From: a virus
Length of the DNA stretch: 51,408 nucleotides
IMG/VR virus record: IMGVR_UViG_3300042923_000961
Coordinates: 1-51,408 of that record
Direction: 5' to 3' (one strand)
Shown: positions 1 to 7,204 of the stretch, one piece after another
How the letters are laid out: every line of letters starts with the position of its first letter
Position numbering within the stretch: the stretch's first letter is position 1
Translations under genes and position numbers: made by a program
The notes under the pieces: model-generated
Seen by the model: the letters and a program-made list of their open reading frames with translations, nothing else
Databases searched by the model: none
Told to the model about the DNA's origin: nothing

Positions 1-17
1 AACGGATTTCCGTTTTC

Positions 18-81
18 ACTCGTAAATTCCTCCTTTTGGTAGTGGTTACCCAAAGTATTGACAGGAATTTACGAGTTTTTT
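18..81 (+). terminator. Long-loop hairpin followed by a T-run at the window edge
   Basis: The 14 bases at 18-31 are perfectly complementary to 63-76, and the right arm runs into a T-run at 76-81. The 31-nt loop is longer than in a normal intrinsic terminator, and a second small hairpin (AACGGA-TT-TCCGTT) lies at 1-14. It could be a terminator, an attenuator or the end of a mobile element; the gene it belongs to is outside the window. Confidence 0.4.
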
Positions 82-82
82 C

Positions 83-244
83 ATGCCCCGAAACTATTTA
101 CATTTCACAGAAAATGACCATGAATCTAATTTCGAAACAAGACAATCAATAAAAACCCGTATCTATAATCTGCGTGGTACTTATATCGGATGCCTTCAAT
201 TTCTAAGTTCTTTTTATGAATCATATGTTTCTAGCAAAAGCTAA
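83..244 (+). CDS. Hypothetical 53-aa ORF in the old prophage remnant
   Basis: A short open frame begins at the ATG at 83, right after the hairpin T-run, and ends in a double stop before the terminator at 273-297. I see no domain, no good ribosome binding site and no family resemblance. Its position between a hairpin and a clear terminator is the only support; it may be a gene fragment rather than a working gene. Confidence 0.2.
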   Translation: MPRNYLHFTENDHESNFETRQSIKTRIYNLRGTYIGCLQFLSSFYESYVSSKS

Positions 245-272
245 TAAATGAATCATGTTATATAGTTTTCCT

Positions 273-297
273 CCCCGGCCAACGCCGGGGCTTTTTT
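273..297 (+). terminator. Intrinsic terminator
   Basis: A perfect 7-bp GC stem (CCCCGGC / GCCGGGG) with a CAAC loop is followed by CTTTTTT. This is a textbook rightward terminator and it ends whatever is transcribed from the left edge. The 187 bases that follow (298-484) hold no gene I can support. Confidence 0.85.
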
Positions 298-484
298 ATG
301 AAAAATGGAGCCCATGCATTCGCAGTCTTTATAATGAAAAAGTTTTTCACGCGTTACCGGTTGTTTGCTCTAAGGCTATAAGCCTTTTGCTACCGACCAG
401 CGTCTCAAGGCGCTGGCCTTCACTTTGTTCAGGCTATATTGCCTTTGCCTCTTTTGCTTACCCATAAATGGGTATTCGTACTAC

Positions 485-1147
485 TCAGTGACCTCTGAAG
501 GGGTCCTCATATTCCCGGACGCTTAATTTATCCTTTACTTTCTCGGAAAGTGTTAAGTTGTCGTCCATCGTAAAATGCAGGACTAGGAAGTTCTTTTCTT
601 TTGCGTGATCAATGATCTCTACTTTCAGCCAGTGTTTCGGATGACCAGGGTTACAGTTGAAGAAGTATTTTTGCACCATCAACTGAACAGCGTCCCATAA
701 CCTGGTCGACAAATGATTTTGGCATAAGAGCCGCTTCATACAAATTCCCGCTGCAGTCAACCCTTGCACTTTATCTTGCGACTTCTCATTATCGCCACCA
801 AACACATAATAAGTGTTGTTTCCAATCTCGACCTTTGGATCGTCAGATCGAGTGTATTTATAAGCAATTCCTTTGGCGACTAGAATTTGAAACAGTGGAT
901 TCAGGACGTTTTGTTTCAAAGCGCCCATGGTCTTGCTGCCAAGGATGAAGTTCTCCCCGTCAAAAGTATCTAGGGACCAAGTCAGAAACGAGTCGATCAT
1001 AGCAAATGTTTTGCCAGCACGTATTGAACCTTTGGCAATAATACCTTCATAGTCTGCATACGGACTTACACCGGGTAACCACCATGTTAACAGCTTAATC
1101 TGCTGATCAGAGAACGGTTTGAATTGGAACCCTTTATTCTTCTTCAT
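485..1147 (-). pseudogene. Terminase large subunit fragment (SPP1-type), frameshifted and truncated
   Basis: The frame starts at an ATG at 1147 (MKKNKGFQFKPF) and shows the Walker A motif GSIRAGKT typical of SPP1/PBSX-type packaging ATPases. Further on, EAALMPKSFVDQ is readable only in a neighbouring frame, and the original frame returns at FFNCNPGHPKHW, so two compensating frameshifts have garbled the stretch containing the Walker B region. The protein stops after about 220 residues, before the nuclease domain; an intact enzyme has roughly 420. The resident prophage encodes a different large terminase with Walker A GGRGSKKS, so this comes from a separate, decayed phage. Confidence 0.8.
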
Positions 1148-1268
1148 TGTTCCACACTTCCGATGCCTTGCCCTTGAGTGCATCAACATAAGACGAAATG
1201 TCTGGTTTATCCGGTGTGCTGTCCCTGCGCTTGATATCTGACTTAATGTCATCTTTTACTTAGTATTT
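1134..1268 (-). pseudogene. Terminase small subunit C-terminal fragment
   Basis: About 44 codons are open from 1268 to the TAA at 1134-1136, in a different frame from the large-subunit fragment and overlapping its start. The sequence (DDIKSDIKRR..., ending in an acidic EVWNNEEE) looks like the C-terminal tail of phage small terminases, which normally overlap the large-subunit start in this way. The DNA-binding N-terminus is missing behind a stop at 1269-1271. The gene order matches the large-terminase relic next to it. Confidence 0.55.
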
Positions 1269-1328
1269 TATATAGATGCATTTCAAGCTATTGTAACAAA
1301 ATAATTCATTACTTTTAGTAATTCCTTT

Positions 1329-1389
1329 CAGCACCAACGGTCACCGTATTTAGACTCTCGATATAAGAGCTGTTATCAATTCCCCGACA
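1329..1389. other. Noncoding element shared with the resident prophage terS region
   Basis: The stretch begins CAGCACCAACGGT and ends TCCCCGAC. It aligns along its length, with a few substitutions and small gaps, to 30896-30962 of the resident prophage. Both copies lie upstream, in the packaging direction, of a small-terminase gene or relic. No shared reading frame explains the conservation. It may be a packaging site or a structured RNA. The remainder of 1269-1553 contains nothing I recognise. Confidence 0.5.
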
Positions 1390-1553
1390 TATGTTACATT
1401 ACACCTACCTCCTAGTTATTGTTTGTTACAAAAGAAAAAGAGCCCAAAGGACTCTTATTTTTAATACATCCGATTTATTGCCTATTTGCTGGCAAAAGGC
1501 TTGAGAAAGCTCCAGCCTTACCGCCAGTACCCATACAATACATCCTCAAGTAA

Positions 1554-1583
1554 AGAGCACCTTGCACCCGGGTGCTCTTTTAT
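1554..1583 (+). terminator. Hairpin followed by TTTATT
   Basis: AGAGCACC at 1554-1561 pairs with GGTGCTCT at 1571-1578 around a 9-nt loop, followed by TTTATT. It reads as a moderately good rightward terminator inside the old prophage remnant. Confidence 0.5.
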
Positions 1584-1633
1584 TGCACTCAAACGATTCC
1601 TAATAAAATAAGATCTCTATCCGTTTTACCACC

Positions 1634-1785
1634 TCACCATTTCATCTCCCTAACTTCCTTCCAACTATCGTGCAGCCGTGCGTTCATATCATGCCTCTGC
1701 AACGGCTCATAGAGATGAACCTTTTGATCCCCTGCCAATAGAAAAGCAATATCCGTTTTCTTTGTGACATGCCGCTCCCTCCTAA
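1634..1785 (-). pseudogene. Unrecognised phage gene fragment
   Basis: The C-terminal part of this frame (DIAFLLAGDQKVHLYEPLQ...) looks like real protein. A start-like ATG with AGGAGGGAGCGGC upstream lies one frame away, which suggests a small deletion near the beginning. I do not recognise the family. It sits in the degraded remnant upstream of the terminase relics, so it may once have belonged to that phage's late or regulatory region. Confidence 0.3.
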
Positions 1786-1796
1786 AAAAAGGGGGC

Positions 1797-1960
1797 TTAT
1801 ACCGCTCCTGGTCCTTCTCCGTCATCATCATCTTTGGGATTATCAGTACGATCAAGTCTTTTTTTCATGTCTTCTTTGACCTTCTATTTGTACCAAGGTT
1901 CAGCCAATGAAGCTAGTCGTTTACGATACTCGTCCAGATCGTTAATCAGCCGTCCATCAG
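1797..1960 (-). pseudogene. Unrecognised phage gene fragment with internal stop
   Basis: One frame reads NISDGRLINDLDEYRKRLASL, is broken by a TAG, then continues as KVKEDMKKRLDRT with a very acidic Asp-rich end and a TAA at 1797-1799. Its protein-like composition on both sides of the stop suggests a decayed gene. I cannot assign a family. Confidence 0.3.
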
Positions 1961-1989
1961 AGATGTTCAATTATGACGCGATTTTTAAG

Positions 1990-2100
1990 ACGAAATAGAC
2001 TTACTTAAGATGAATATTTATACTCATGTTGTGAAAAAAAGTCAAAGTTGAAGAAGCTGGAATGTATGGAGACTACATGAAAAAGCAAAAAGAAAATTAA
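1990..2100 (+). pseudogene. Tyrosine integrase C-terminal relic, frameshifted
   Basis: The frame contains MNIYTHV, the segment holding the catalytic tyrosine of phage integrases (the intact resident gene has TANIYTHV). It then shifts frame and ends KVEEAGMYGDYMKKQ and a TAA, a typical integrase tail. It lies 26 bp from the left rpsI copy, in the same orientation and at nearly the same distance as the live integrase from the right copy. This is what an earlier prophage inserted at the same gene would leave behind. Confidence 0.75.
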
Positions 2101-2130
2101 ATGTAGCCACAAGCCCATTTTCAGGCATAA

Positions 2131-2163
2131 AAAACACCCCTTCCGATTGCTCGGTAAGGGGCG
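2131..2163 (-). terminator. rpsI-type terminator, displaced copy
   Basis: Read leftward, a CCCCTTnCCGAGCAATCGGAAGGGG hairpin runs into a T-run. It is the same terminator as at 51293-51325 and was displaced together with the rpsI tail. Confidence 0.75.
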
Positions 2164-2178
2164 TAAAACGTTGATAAA

Positions 2179-2244
2179 TCAGCGTTTTGAGAACTGTGGA
2201 GCGCGACGGGCGCCTTTGAGTCCGTATTTTTTACGTTCTTTCAT
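2179..2244 (-). pseudogene. Truncated rpsI 3' end (ribosomal protein S9 tail)
   Basis: The 21 codons encode MKERKKYGLKGARRAPQFSK plus Arg and a stop, identical in protein to the right-hand copy. Upstream, only Tyr-Glu precede before an in-frame TAG, so no S9 body is attached. It is the non-expressed tail left at the far end of the prophage. Confidence 0.9.
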
Positions 2245-2344
2245 TTCATACTAATCAACAGATATCACTTACTATTCAACGCCAATATGAAGCTATTTAT
2301 CTCCAAATTTACAATCATGAATAATCATCAGTAATCAGCTGAAC

Positions 2345-2366
2345 ATCTTCAAAACATCTTCAAAAA
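2345..2366. promoter_or_regulatory. Integrase arm-type direct repeats, left end
   Basis: ATCTTCAAAAC (2345-2355) is followed immediately by ATCTTCAAAAA (2356-2366), two tandem 11-bp units about 100 bp inside the left prophage end. Three copies of the same unit sit next to the integrase stop at the other end. Short direct repeats flanking the core are the usual binding sites of the integrase N-terminal domain. The other bases of 2246-2479 show nothing I can name. Confidence 0.65.
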
Positions 2367-2479
2367 TTGTTTAGCAAATCATCCGGCTAAGATGACAAGG
2401 GGCACCTGCAGTCTCTGCAATTTGATAGCTTTTTCTTTTACTTTTCTTCCCATCAGCTACCTGTTTCTTCTATATTATA

Positions 2480-2686
2480 TTATGCTGTTTTAATTCGTTG
2501 ACTGGCAAAAATGCGATCCAGCGAAAATGTCCTGACTTGCTGACGGGAATAGCAGTATGCTTTGATATATGTTTCACCAGCATCAATCACATGGATATGA
2601 ATCTCAGAAAATTTTCCATCTTTCGCTAAAATATGATCTTCCAAACATCTTCGCACTTCATGCCTAAATCTGACTGTACAATTCAT
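2480..2686 (-). CDS. Small WYL-domain-like protein or fragment
   Basis: The 68-residue product ends IKAYCYSRQQVRTFSLDRI, which resembles the last strands of WYL domains (YC-x-R...R-x-F-x-x-x-RI), ligand-binding modules common in bacterial and phage regulators. There is no HTH and no clear ribosome site before the ATG. The frame stays open upstream for about 22 codons without another obvious start. It could be a stand-alone WYL-like protein or the tail of a truncated regulator. It is the first gene inside the left end, a usual place for lysogenic-conversion genes. Confidence 0.4.
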   Translation of the reverse strand: MNCTVRFRHEVRRCLEDHILAKDGKFSEIHIHVIDAGETYIKAYCYSRQQVRTFSLDRIFASQRIKTA

Positions 2687-2804
2687 TTGAACGGGGAGGT
2701 GTATAGGCTTGACGATTAGAGATACGCAAACAAATAGAAAACTTACCCCAATTACCTTTTTTTAGATTTGGGATAAGCTTTCTATTTTGAAATCATATAT
2801 TGTA

Positions 2805-3338
2805 TTAATCAAAAACGATTTTCTTAATTGTAAATCCTCCAGAACGGGATTCTGTAATGGCGGAAGAAGCTTTCCCATTCCATCCTCCAATACGTTGACT
2901 GCCTGTAGGGACCATACCATTTGCTTTCAAAGATTCAATATAGACTCCATTATTTTTTTTCAATAGTTCATATATTTTATCTGCAGTATATCTATTGTTT
3001 AAACCATCGAAGAATGATGCAAATCCTAATACTGTTCCAAGTGCTGGATTATAGCGACCTACAGCAATAGAAATTGCATAATCTCCAATTTGATCTTTTT
3101 CACTTCCGATCGTTGTGAGCTTTCGGGCATACTCTTTAGCTTTTGTTCTATTCATAAAAACAGTGGTGAATTTATATCCACTTTCTGTAGAATAAATAAA
3201 CATCCCCTTAGGATTAGACGGCCCATAATAATTCGTATCTATTTGCCGCGCATAAGATGTTGAAGGAATCACAGGTAGTGAAGCAAAGACAAGACAAATA
3301 CTAGAAAGTAAAATTAAAATAGTTTTTCTGAATATCAT
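2805..3338 (-). CDS. Secreted protein of unknown function
   Basis: The 177-residue product starts with a Sec signal peptide: charged MIFRK, a hydrophobic stretch to about residue 22, then a probable cleavage after SYA near residue 30. The mature part is about 147 residues with no cysteine, a Gly/Ala-rich segment (NPALGTVLGFASFFDG) and a basic C-terminus. An AAGGAGG-like site precedes the ATG. I do not recognise the family. With the small membrane protein upstream in the same orientation it resembles a secreted effector/immunity pair; this is inference from layout only. Confidence 0.65.
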   Translation of the reverse strand: MIFRKTILILLSSICLVFASLPVIPSTSYARQIDTNYYGPSNPKGMFIYSTESGYKFTTVFMNRTKAKEYARKLTTIGSEKDQIGDYAISIAVGRYNPALGTVLGFASFFDGLNNRYTADKIYELLKKNNGVYIESLKANGMVPTGSQRIGGWNGKASSAITESRSGGFTIKKIVFD

Positions 3339-3405
3339 TTTTTTCCTCCTTATTTGGTAACATTAATATTCTTATTAAATTATAACTCTAGATACTATTT
3401 ATAAT

Positions 3406-3455
3406 CCCGCATAAATTATGCGTGGTCCCGCATATTTAATGCGGGACCACGCATA
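3406..3455. repeat. Perfect 17-bp inverted repeat with alternative pairing
   Basis: Arms 3417-3433 and 3439-3455 (core ATGCGTGGTCCCGCAT and its complement) are perfectly complementary around a 5-nt loop. A third segment CCCGCAT at 3406-3412 can pair either with the adjacent ATGCG or with the ATGCGGG of the right arm, so two mutually exclusive hairpins are possible. There is no T-run, so this is not a plain terminator. It lies between the secreted-protein gene and its small membrane partner. Confidence 0.7.
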
Positions 3456-3478
3456 TCACGCACGAATTATTAGAATTG

Positions 3479-3679
3479 TCACTTTGTTCGCTTCCTGGTA
3501 ATAAATTCATATAACTTATTGTTCAAAGGCTTACCAATTCTAAAACTATTACTTATGAACAGAACAACAAGAAATATAGCAAATTGTACGTAACTATATG
3601 GCATAAGATACATAAAAAAAATCATTAAAAAAACTAAAAAAACAAATGAAGTTACAGAAATTTTTTTTTTGATTTTCAT
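3479..3679 (-). CDS. Small two-helix membrane protein
   Basis: The 66-residue product has a basic start (MKIKKK), two hydrophobic segments at about 8-28 and 31-48, and a basic tail (FITRKRTK), giving a likely hairpin topology in the membrane. It is encoded just upstream of the secreted-protein gene, separated by the inverted repeat. Size and position suit an immunity-type partner, but no family is recognisable. The 278 bases upstream hold no gene. Confidence 0.5.
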   Translation of the reverse strand: MKIKKKISVTSFVFLVFLMIFFMYLMPYSYVQFAIFLVVLFISNSFRIGKPLNNKLYEFITRKRTK

Positions 3680-3925
3680 TATTTTTGTGTCCTACCTTTT
3701 GTCGTTTATTTATAGTAAGCCTGCGCATTTACAGTATCTCTTATGAAAGTCTAACAAATTTATTTATCATGCTGGCTCAGATGTAAAAGATCTTTTCGTG
3801 ATATGTGCGAACAGGTGTTGGAAAGTTAATTAGCATAGGTAACATTCTTCTAAGTATACTTATGTAATATTTTTTTCTGATGACCTATAATTTCAAATGG
3901 AAGCCGTTAATATTTTTATCAAACA

Positions 3926-3952
3926 CCAAAAACCTCTTGTAACCCAAGAGGT
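3926..3952 (-). terminator. Terminator of the toxin-antitoxin pair
   Basis: Leftward, ACCTCTTG-GGTTA-CAAGAGGT is followed by TTTTTGG. The perfect 8-bp stem comes directly after the antitoxin stop codon. Confidence 0.85.
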
Positions 3953-3957
3953 CTTTA

Positions 3958-4980
3958 TTAGCTTATACTTAGGTCTTTTGCATATTCATATGAGATAGTC
4001 TGGCATTGCTTCGTTTCTTTCCAAGCTTCTTCTTTATGAGACATCTCTGACACTTCAGCAGCGTTGTGATCATTAAGTAAACTATAGACAGTATTTAAAG
4101 TACTCAATTCTTCTTCAGATAGAACATTGCTATTTAATTCTTCTGTAGCCTCAAATTTTTCAGCAGGATAATCTCCCCCAAAGTTAAAGTATGATCTAAC
4201 TATCCCACTTTCTTCTCTTGTTAATAATGTAAATAATAGTTCATAGTCATCAGGAACAGGTCCCATTGGAATATGCACGTACTTCAATCCCGTAATTGAT
4301 ACTGTAAACTTTTTAAAATGCAAAAAATCCGAATAAAATAGATATTTATTTAATTTAACTTTATATAATTTTTCATCTCTAAGAGCAAAATACTTAACAA
4401 TTTCCTTAAGTTTTTCGAGGGAAAACATTCTGAAACCAGTATCTTTGTTTGGAGTTAATTCAAAATGCTCTTCTATCTTTTTGTTTAATATCTCATCTCT
4501 TTGAGAAGATAAAATACTTTGAACATTATCTTTAATTTTTTTATATTCTCCATTTGTTATATTACTTTTATTTCCCTCTAAAATTTTTAACATATTAACT
4601 GGATCACTAAGAAGTTTTAAAGTAGTACTATGACCAGGGCTAGGAAGTACCCCGCTTTCATATTTTGAAATTGTAGCATGACTCCAACCAAGCAATTTCG
4701 CAGTCTGTCTCTGACTGAGACCATATTTTTTTCTAACTTCTGCTATTTGATCGGGGAATAATAAACCTTTTCTTTTTCGATATTCATTGTAAGCTAATTC
4801 AAAGTTTTCATCGGGATTATCAGGATCATACATCAATTCATTACACTGAGGACATTTATAATAGTGTGCAACAATTTCAACATTTTCGCCTTTAACTTTA
4901 AACGTCTTCTTTTTCGAAATTCTTTCAGTCTTCACTTCTTCTAGGCACTCAGTACAAAACACTCTCTTAAATATTTTCAT
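3958..4980 (-). CDS. MqsA-like antitoxin with C-terminal Panacea domain
   Basis: Three parts are visible in 340 residues. First, an MqsA-type zinc-binding N-terminus with CTEC and CPQC pairs (about 9-12 and 43-46). Second, an HTH at about 75-120 (GLSQRQTAKLLGWSHATISKYESG). Third, a C-terminal Panacea (DUF4065/SocA-like) domain at about 185-330 with the characteristic KLNKYLFYSDFLHFK...GPVPDDYE. Panacea proteins act as antitoxins to many unrelated toxins, and MqsA-type HTH proteins usually repress their own operon. The gene follows the MqsR-like toxin after 30 bp and ends at a strong terminator, so the pair forms its own operon. Confidence 0.85.
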   Translation of the reverse strand: MKIFKRVFCTECLEEVKTERISKKKTFKVKGENVEIVAHYYKCPQCNELMYDPDNPDENFELAYNEYRKRKGLLFPDQIAEVRKKYGLSQRQTAKLLGWSHATISKYESGVLPSPGHSTTLKLLSDPVNMLKILEGNKSNITNGEYKKIKDNVQSILSSQRDEILNKKIEEHFELTPNKDTGFRMFSLEKLKEIVKYFALRDEKLYKVKLNKYLFYSDFLHFKKFTVSITGLKYVHIPMGPVPDDYELLFTLLTREESGIVRSYFNFGGDYPAEKFEATEELNSNVLSEEELSTLNTVYSLLNDHNAAEVSEMSHKEEAWKETKQCQTISYEYAKDLSIS

Positions 4981-5010
4981 TATTATCTCTCCTGGTATCC
5001 ATAATCAAAG

Positions 5011-5382
5011 TTATGCATACGGATATATCAAATCTCTTTCTGCGCGGTGAAAGGAAATACAGACACACTCATTATTATTTCCCGTTGGAATAATCTGAAT
5101 TTTAATATAAATTTCAATACCGCATACAAACTTTCCAAATTCCCAAATCGCACCTTTACGACTTCCGCTCCTACTAATATTACTGTTGGGCCCGTCACAG
5201 TAGTTTTTATATGTTAACCCCAAAATTTCATGAAAGCAATTAGTGGGGCTATACCCAAGTTCAGCTAATGTATTCTCATTTTTATCGCGCGGTTTAAGTT
5301 GAATGTGACCATTATCATCGTTTATCGCATCTTTAATTTTCAGTAATGCTGTATTGATTTGTACTTTATTCGCCTTGGGCAA
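5011..5382 (-). CDS. MqsR-like toxin, probable mRNA interferase
   Basis: The 123-residue product keeps the order of features of MqsR RNases: an N-terminal helix, a conserved LGL-type turn (ILGLTYKNY), a segment before GAIWEFGKFVCGIEIYIKIQI matching the IWQDVY...GQVYLKITV region of MqsR, and a final strand VCISFHRAE like the MqsR LIVSFKE. MqsR cleaves mRNA when free of MqsA. The toxin-first gene order and the MqsA-like zinc finger of the next gene agree. The similarity is by eye and distant; a RelE-superfamily toxin of another type is the main alternative. Confidence 0.65.
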   Translation of the reverse strand: MPKANKVQINTALLKIKDAINDDNGHIQLKPRDKNENTLAELGYSPTNCFHEILGLTYKNYCDGPNSNISRSGSRKGAIWEFGKFVCGIEIYIKIQIIPTGNNNECVCISFHRAERDLIYPYA

Positions 5383-5529
5383 CGTGGCTCACATCCTGAG
5401 AAGCAGTTGATATCTTACAACCTTATTTTACTTCTCCCATGGCCAATGTCAATATTTTTGTTATTAATTAATAACACTTTATGCATTTTGCCCTTTTTTG
5501 TTACACACTATTCATTTATGGTGAAAAGT

Positions 5530-5566
5530 TTAAAAAATATGTACACCCGGTCATCCGGGCGGTGAA
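5530..5566 (-). terminator. Late-operon terminator after the holin gene
   Basis: Reading leftward, CACCGCCCGG-ATGA-CCGGGTG is followed after a few bases by a run of six T. It closes the long leftward late transcript just past the holin stop at 5575. Confidence 0.6.
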
Positions 5567-5574
5567 TCATTATG

Positions 5575-5979
5575 TTATTTATGTGCAGTTGGTGACTGAA
5601 CTGCATTGCTACCTGGTACCGTCTGCTGCACTTCCTGAGCGACTTCTTTAACATCGGCATCGGCAGCACTTTCACCAGTCGCAATGAGTTGAGCGACCTG
5701 TTCTTTAGTAACTTTAAATCCTTGTTTCTGTGCAAATGCCGCAATTATTGAAGAACTCTTATCGACCGTCTCCGGAGAAGTTAGCACTTCTTCGGCCGCG
5801 TTCTTTACGTCTTGCACTAGCTTTTCAAGCGCGGGCTTACTTTGTACAAAAGCTTCAGCCTTTTTGATTTTTGTCAGGTCAATGTGATGCTTAATATAAA
5901 TAATAAAAAAGCCACCGGCTACGGTGACAACTGCTTTTACTGTATCTGTAAGTCCACTTGAAATGATTGATTGAAACAT
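5575..5979 (-). CDS. LLH-family phage holin
   Basis: The 134-residue product has one N-terminal membrane helix (about 10-30, VKAVVTVAGGFFIIYI) followed by an amphipathic, Ala/Glu/Lys-rich helical region with the KALEKLV-like pattern (PALEKLVQDVKNAAEEVL) typical of LLH-type holins. These assemble in the cytoplasmic membrane and time lysis. It lies 13 bp after the endolysin gene and is the last late gene before the terminator. Confidence 0.8.
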   Translation of the reverse strand: MFQSIISSGLTDTVKAVVTVAGGFFIIYIKHHIDLTKIKKAEAFVQSKPALEKLVQDVKNAAEEVLTSPETVDKSSSIIAAFAQKQGFKVTKEQVAQLIATGESAADADVKEVAQEVQQTVPGSNAVQSPTAHK

Positions 5980-5992
5980 GTAAATCTCTCCC

Positions 5993-7159
5993 TTATTTTA
6001 ATTTAAGCTTCTGACCAGGATGGATCAGATCGCTATGCAAATGATTTATCTTTTTAAGATTAGTGACGGTTGTATGATGTGTCTTTGCAATCTTCCACAA
6101 ATTGTCTCCACGATGAACCGTGTAGTGCTTTGAGGACTTTTTCACCGCTTTTTTACCTACTGGCTTTTTGACAGCCTTCTTCGTAACTTGCTTGACGACT
6201 TTTGCAGGAGCCGGCTTGGTTCCACTCTTAAGTTTTGCCAACAGTGCAATATTCTGCGCTGCCGTTCCCCGGTAATTGTTGATGCCGTAAGACTTCGCCA
6301 GTTTTTCCCGAGCGGAATAACCCCATGCCTTTTTGTGCTGTTTGAGCCAATTAACCAGACTTACGCTGCCGATCTTTTTTACTTTTTTCGGTGCAGTAGC
6401 GTTCGGGGCTACATACCGACTTGCGTATTTGCCGGCAAAGTCCTGAGACACATCAAAGCTACCGCTGATGCCAATAAAATGGTAAGAGGATGACCACTGC
6501 CAAGCCCCGCGGCCATTACTCCAAACCGGCTCATTAAAGTTTGAAGAGTACCTCGCGAGCCATGGTTGTGAGATTGATAGTTTGTCTGGATACAGATGAC
6601 CATTATAGAAAGCAGATCCGCTGTAAAGATCTACTGTCGGATAGCCTAGTTGGTGCATCTCAGTGACAAAGGCATTAGCTGCGTTCGTCAACATCGATTT
6701 TGAGGCAGTCGGTAGCTCGATATCCACAGTCACGATACCATCACGCAGTTTATCAAAGCCGACGACCTGCAGCTGTTTGTTAAACCAATCAGCTTCTGTT
6801 TTAGCTTCGCCTACTGACTTAAATCGAGCAAAATGGTATGCACTGACTGCCAGCCCTGCCGCTTTGGCATTAGCGATATTGACGGACGCCGCTGGGTCGA
6901 TGTAGTTTGTACCATCTGACACTTTTACGACAACACCATTTACACCGGCAGCCTTAATCGTCTGGTAAAAGCTGAGCGGAAGACCACCCTGCGCATTGTG
7001 GTGTGATACGTCGATAAAATCGACTTTTGGCGTAGCTGCCTGTGCCCGAAATGGTGCACAAAAAGAGAGCACCAACGCTATGGTCAGTGCCCCGGAAATA
7101 AAACCGTTTAGTAACCTTTTCAAAGTACATCGCCTCTTCTTATTATGATATTTTTCCAT
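5993..7159 (-). CDS. Exported endolysin: GH25 muramidase, cell-wall repeat, LysM
   Basis: A Sec signal peptide (about 13-41, ending in AQA) precedes a GH25 N-acetylmuramidase domain at about 44-250, with catalytic-type FIDVSHH, TVDIELP and GAWQWSS. At about 265-315 there is a wall-binding unit ([21 protein letters not shown]), then a basic linker and a C-terminal LysM at about 345-388 ([13 protein letters not shown]...HPGQKLKLK). A TTG at 7123 with AAGAGGCGA upstream would give a neater signal peptide (MKRLLNGF...) than the ATG at 7159. Export by Sec means the holins may trigger rather than release the enzyme. Confidence 0.93.
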   Translation of the reverse strand: MEKYHNKKRRCTLKRLLNGFISGALTIALVLSFCAPFRAQAATPKVDFIDVSHHNAQGGLPLSFYQTIKAAGVNGVVVKVSDGTNYIDPAASVNIANAKAAGLAVSAYHFARFKSVGEAKTEADWFNKQLQVVGFDKLRDGIVTVDIELPTASKSMLTNAANAFVTEMHQLGYPTVDLYSGSAFYNGHLYPDKLSISQPWLARYSSNFNEPVWSNGRGAWQWSSSYHFIGISGSFDVSQDFAGKYASRYVAPNATAPKKVKKIGSVSLVNWLKQHKKAWGYSAREKLAKSYGINNYRGTAAQNIALLAKLKSGTKPAPAKVVKQVTKKAVKKPVGKKAVKKSSKHYTVHRGDNLWKIAKTHHTTVTNLKKINHLHSDLIHPGQKLKLK

Positions 7160-7204
7160 TTTTCTTTTTTCGCCTCCTTTCTCTGTTATGTAAATTAAAA
7201 ACGC

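Larger units (their letters stand above)
2126..2245. repeat. Prophage-end direct repeat, left copy (displaced rpsI 3' end)
   Basis: This 120-bp stretch matches 51290-51408 with four substitutions and one single-base indel, including a 43-bp identical block. It carries the last codons of rpsI plus the terminator. Identity stops at 2246, where phage sequence starts. It is therefore the displaced host 3' end, and the crossover lies somewhere inside the shared block. The only difference in the S9 coding part is synonymous (GCC versus GCT). Confidence 0.9.

Noticed and set aside
255-467. Open frame of 70 codons on the + strand
   Set aside because: It begins inside the terminator hairpin at 273-297, has no ribosome binding site and no protein-like pattern.
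1-484. Insertion sequence at the left edge
   Set aside because: A 14-bp inverted repeat is present but no transposase motif or target duplication can be seen in the available bases.
5508-5744. Leftward frame overlapping the holin gene
   Set aside because: It lies in another frame of the LLH holin, lacks a ribosome site and runs over the terminator.
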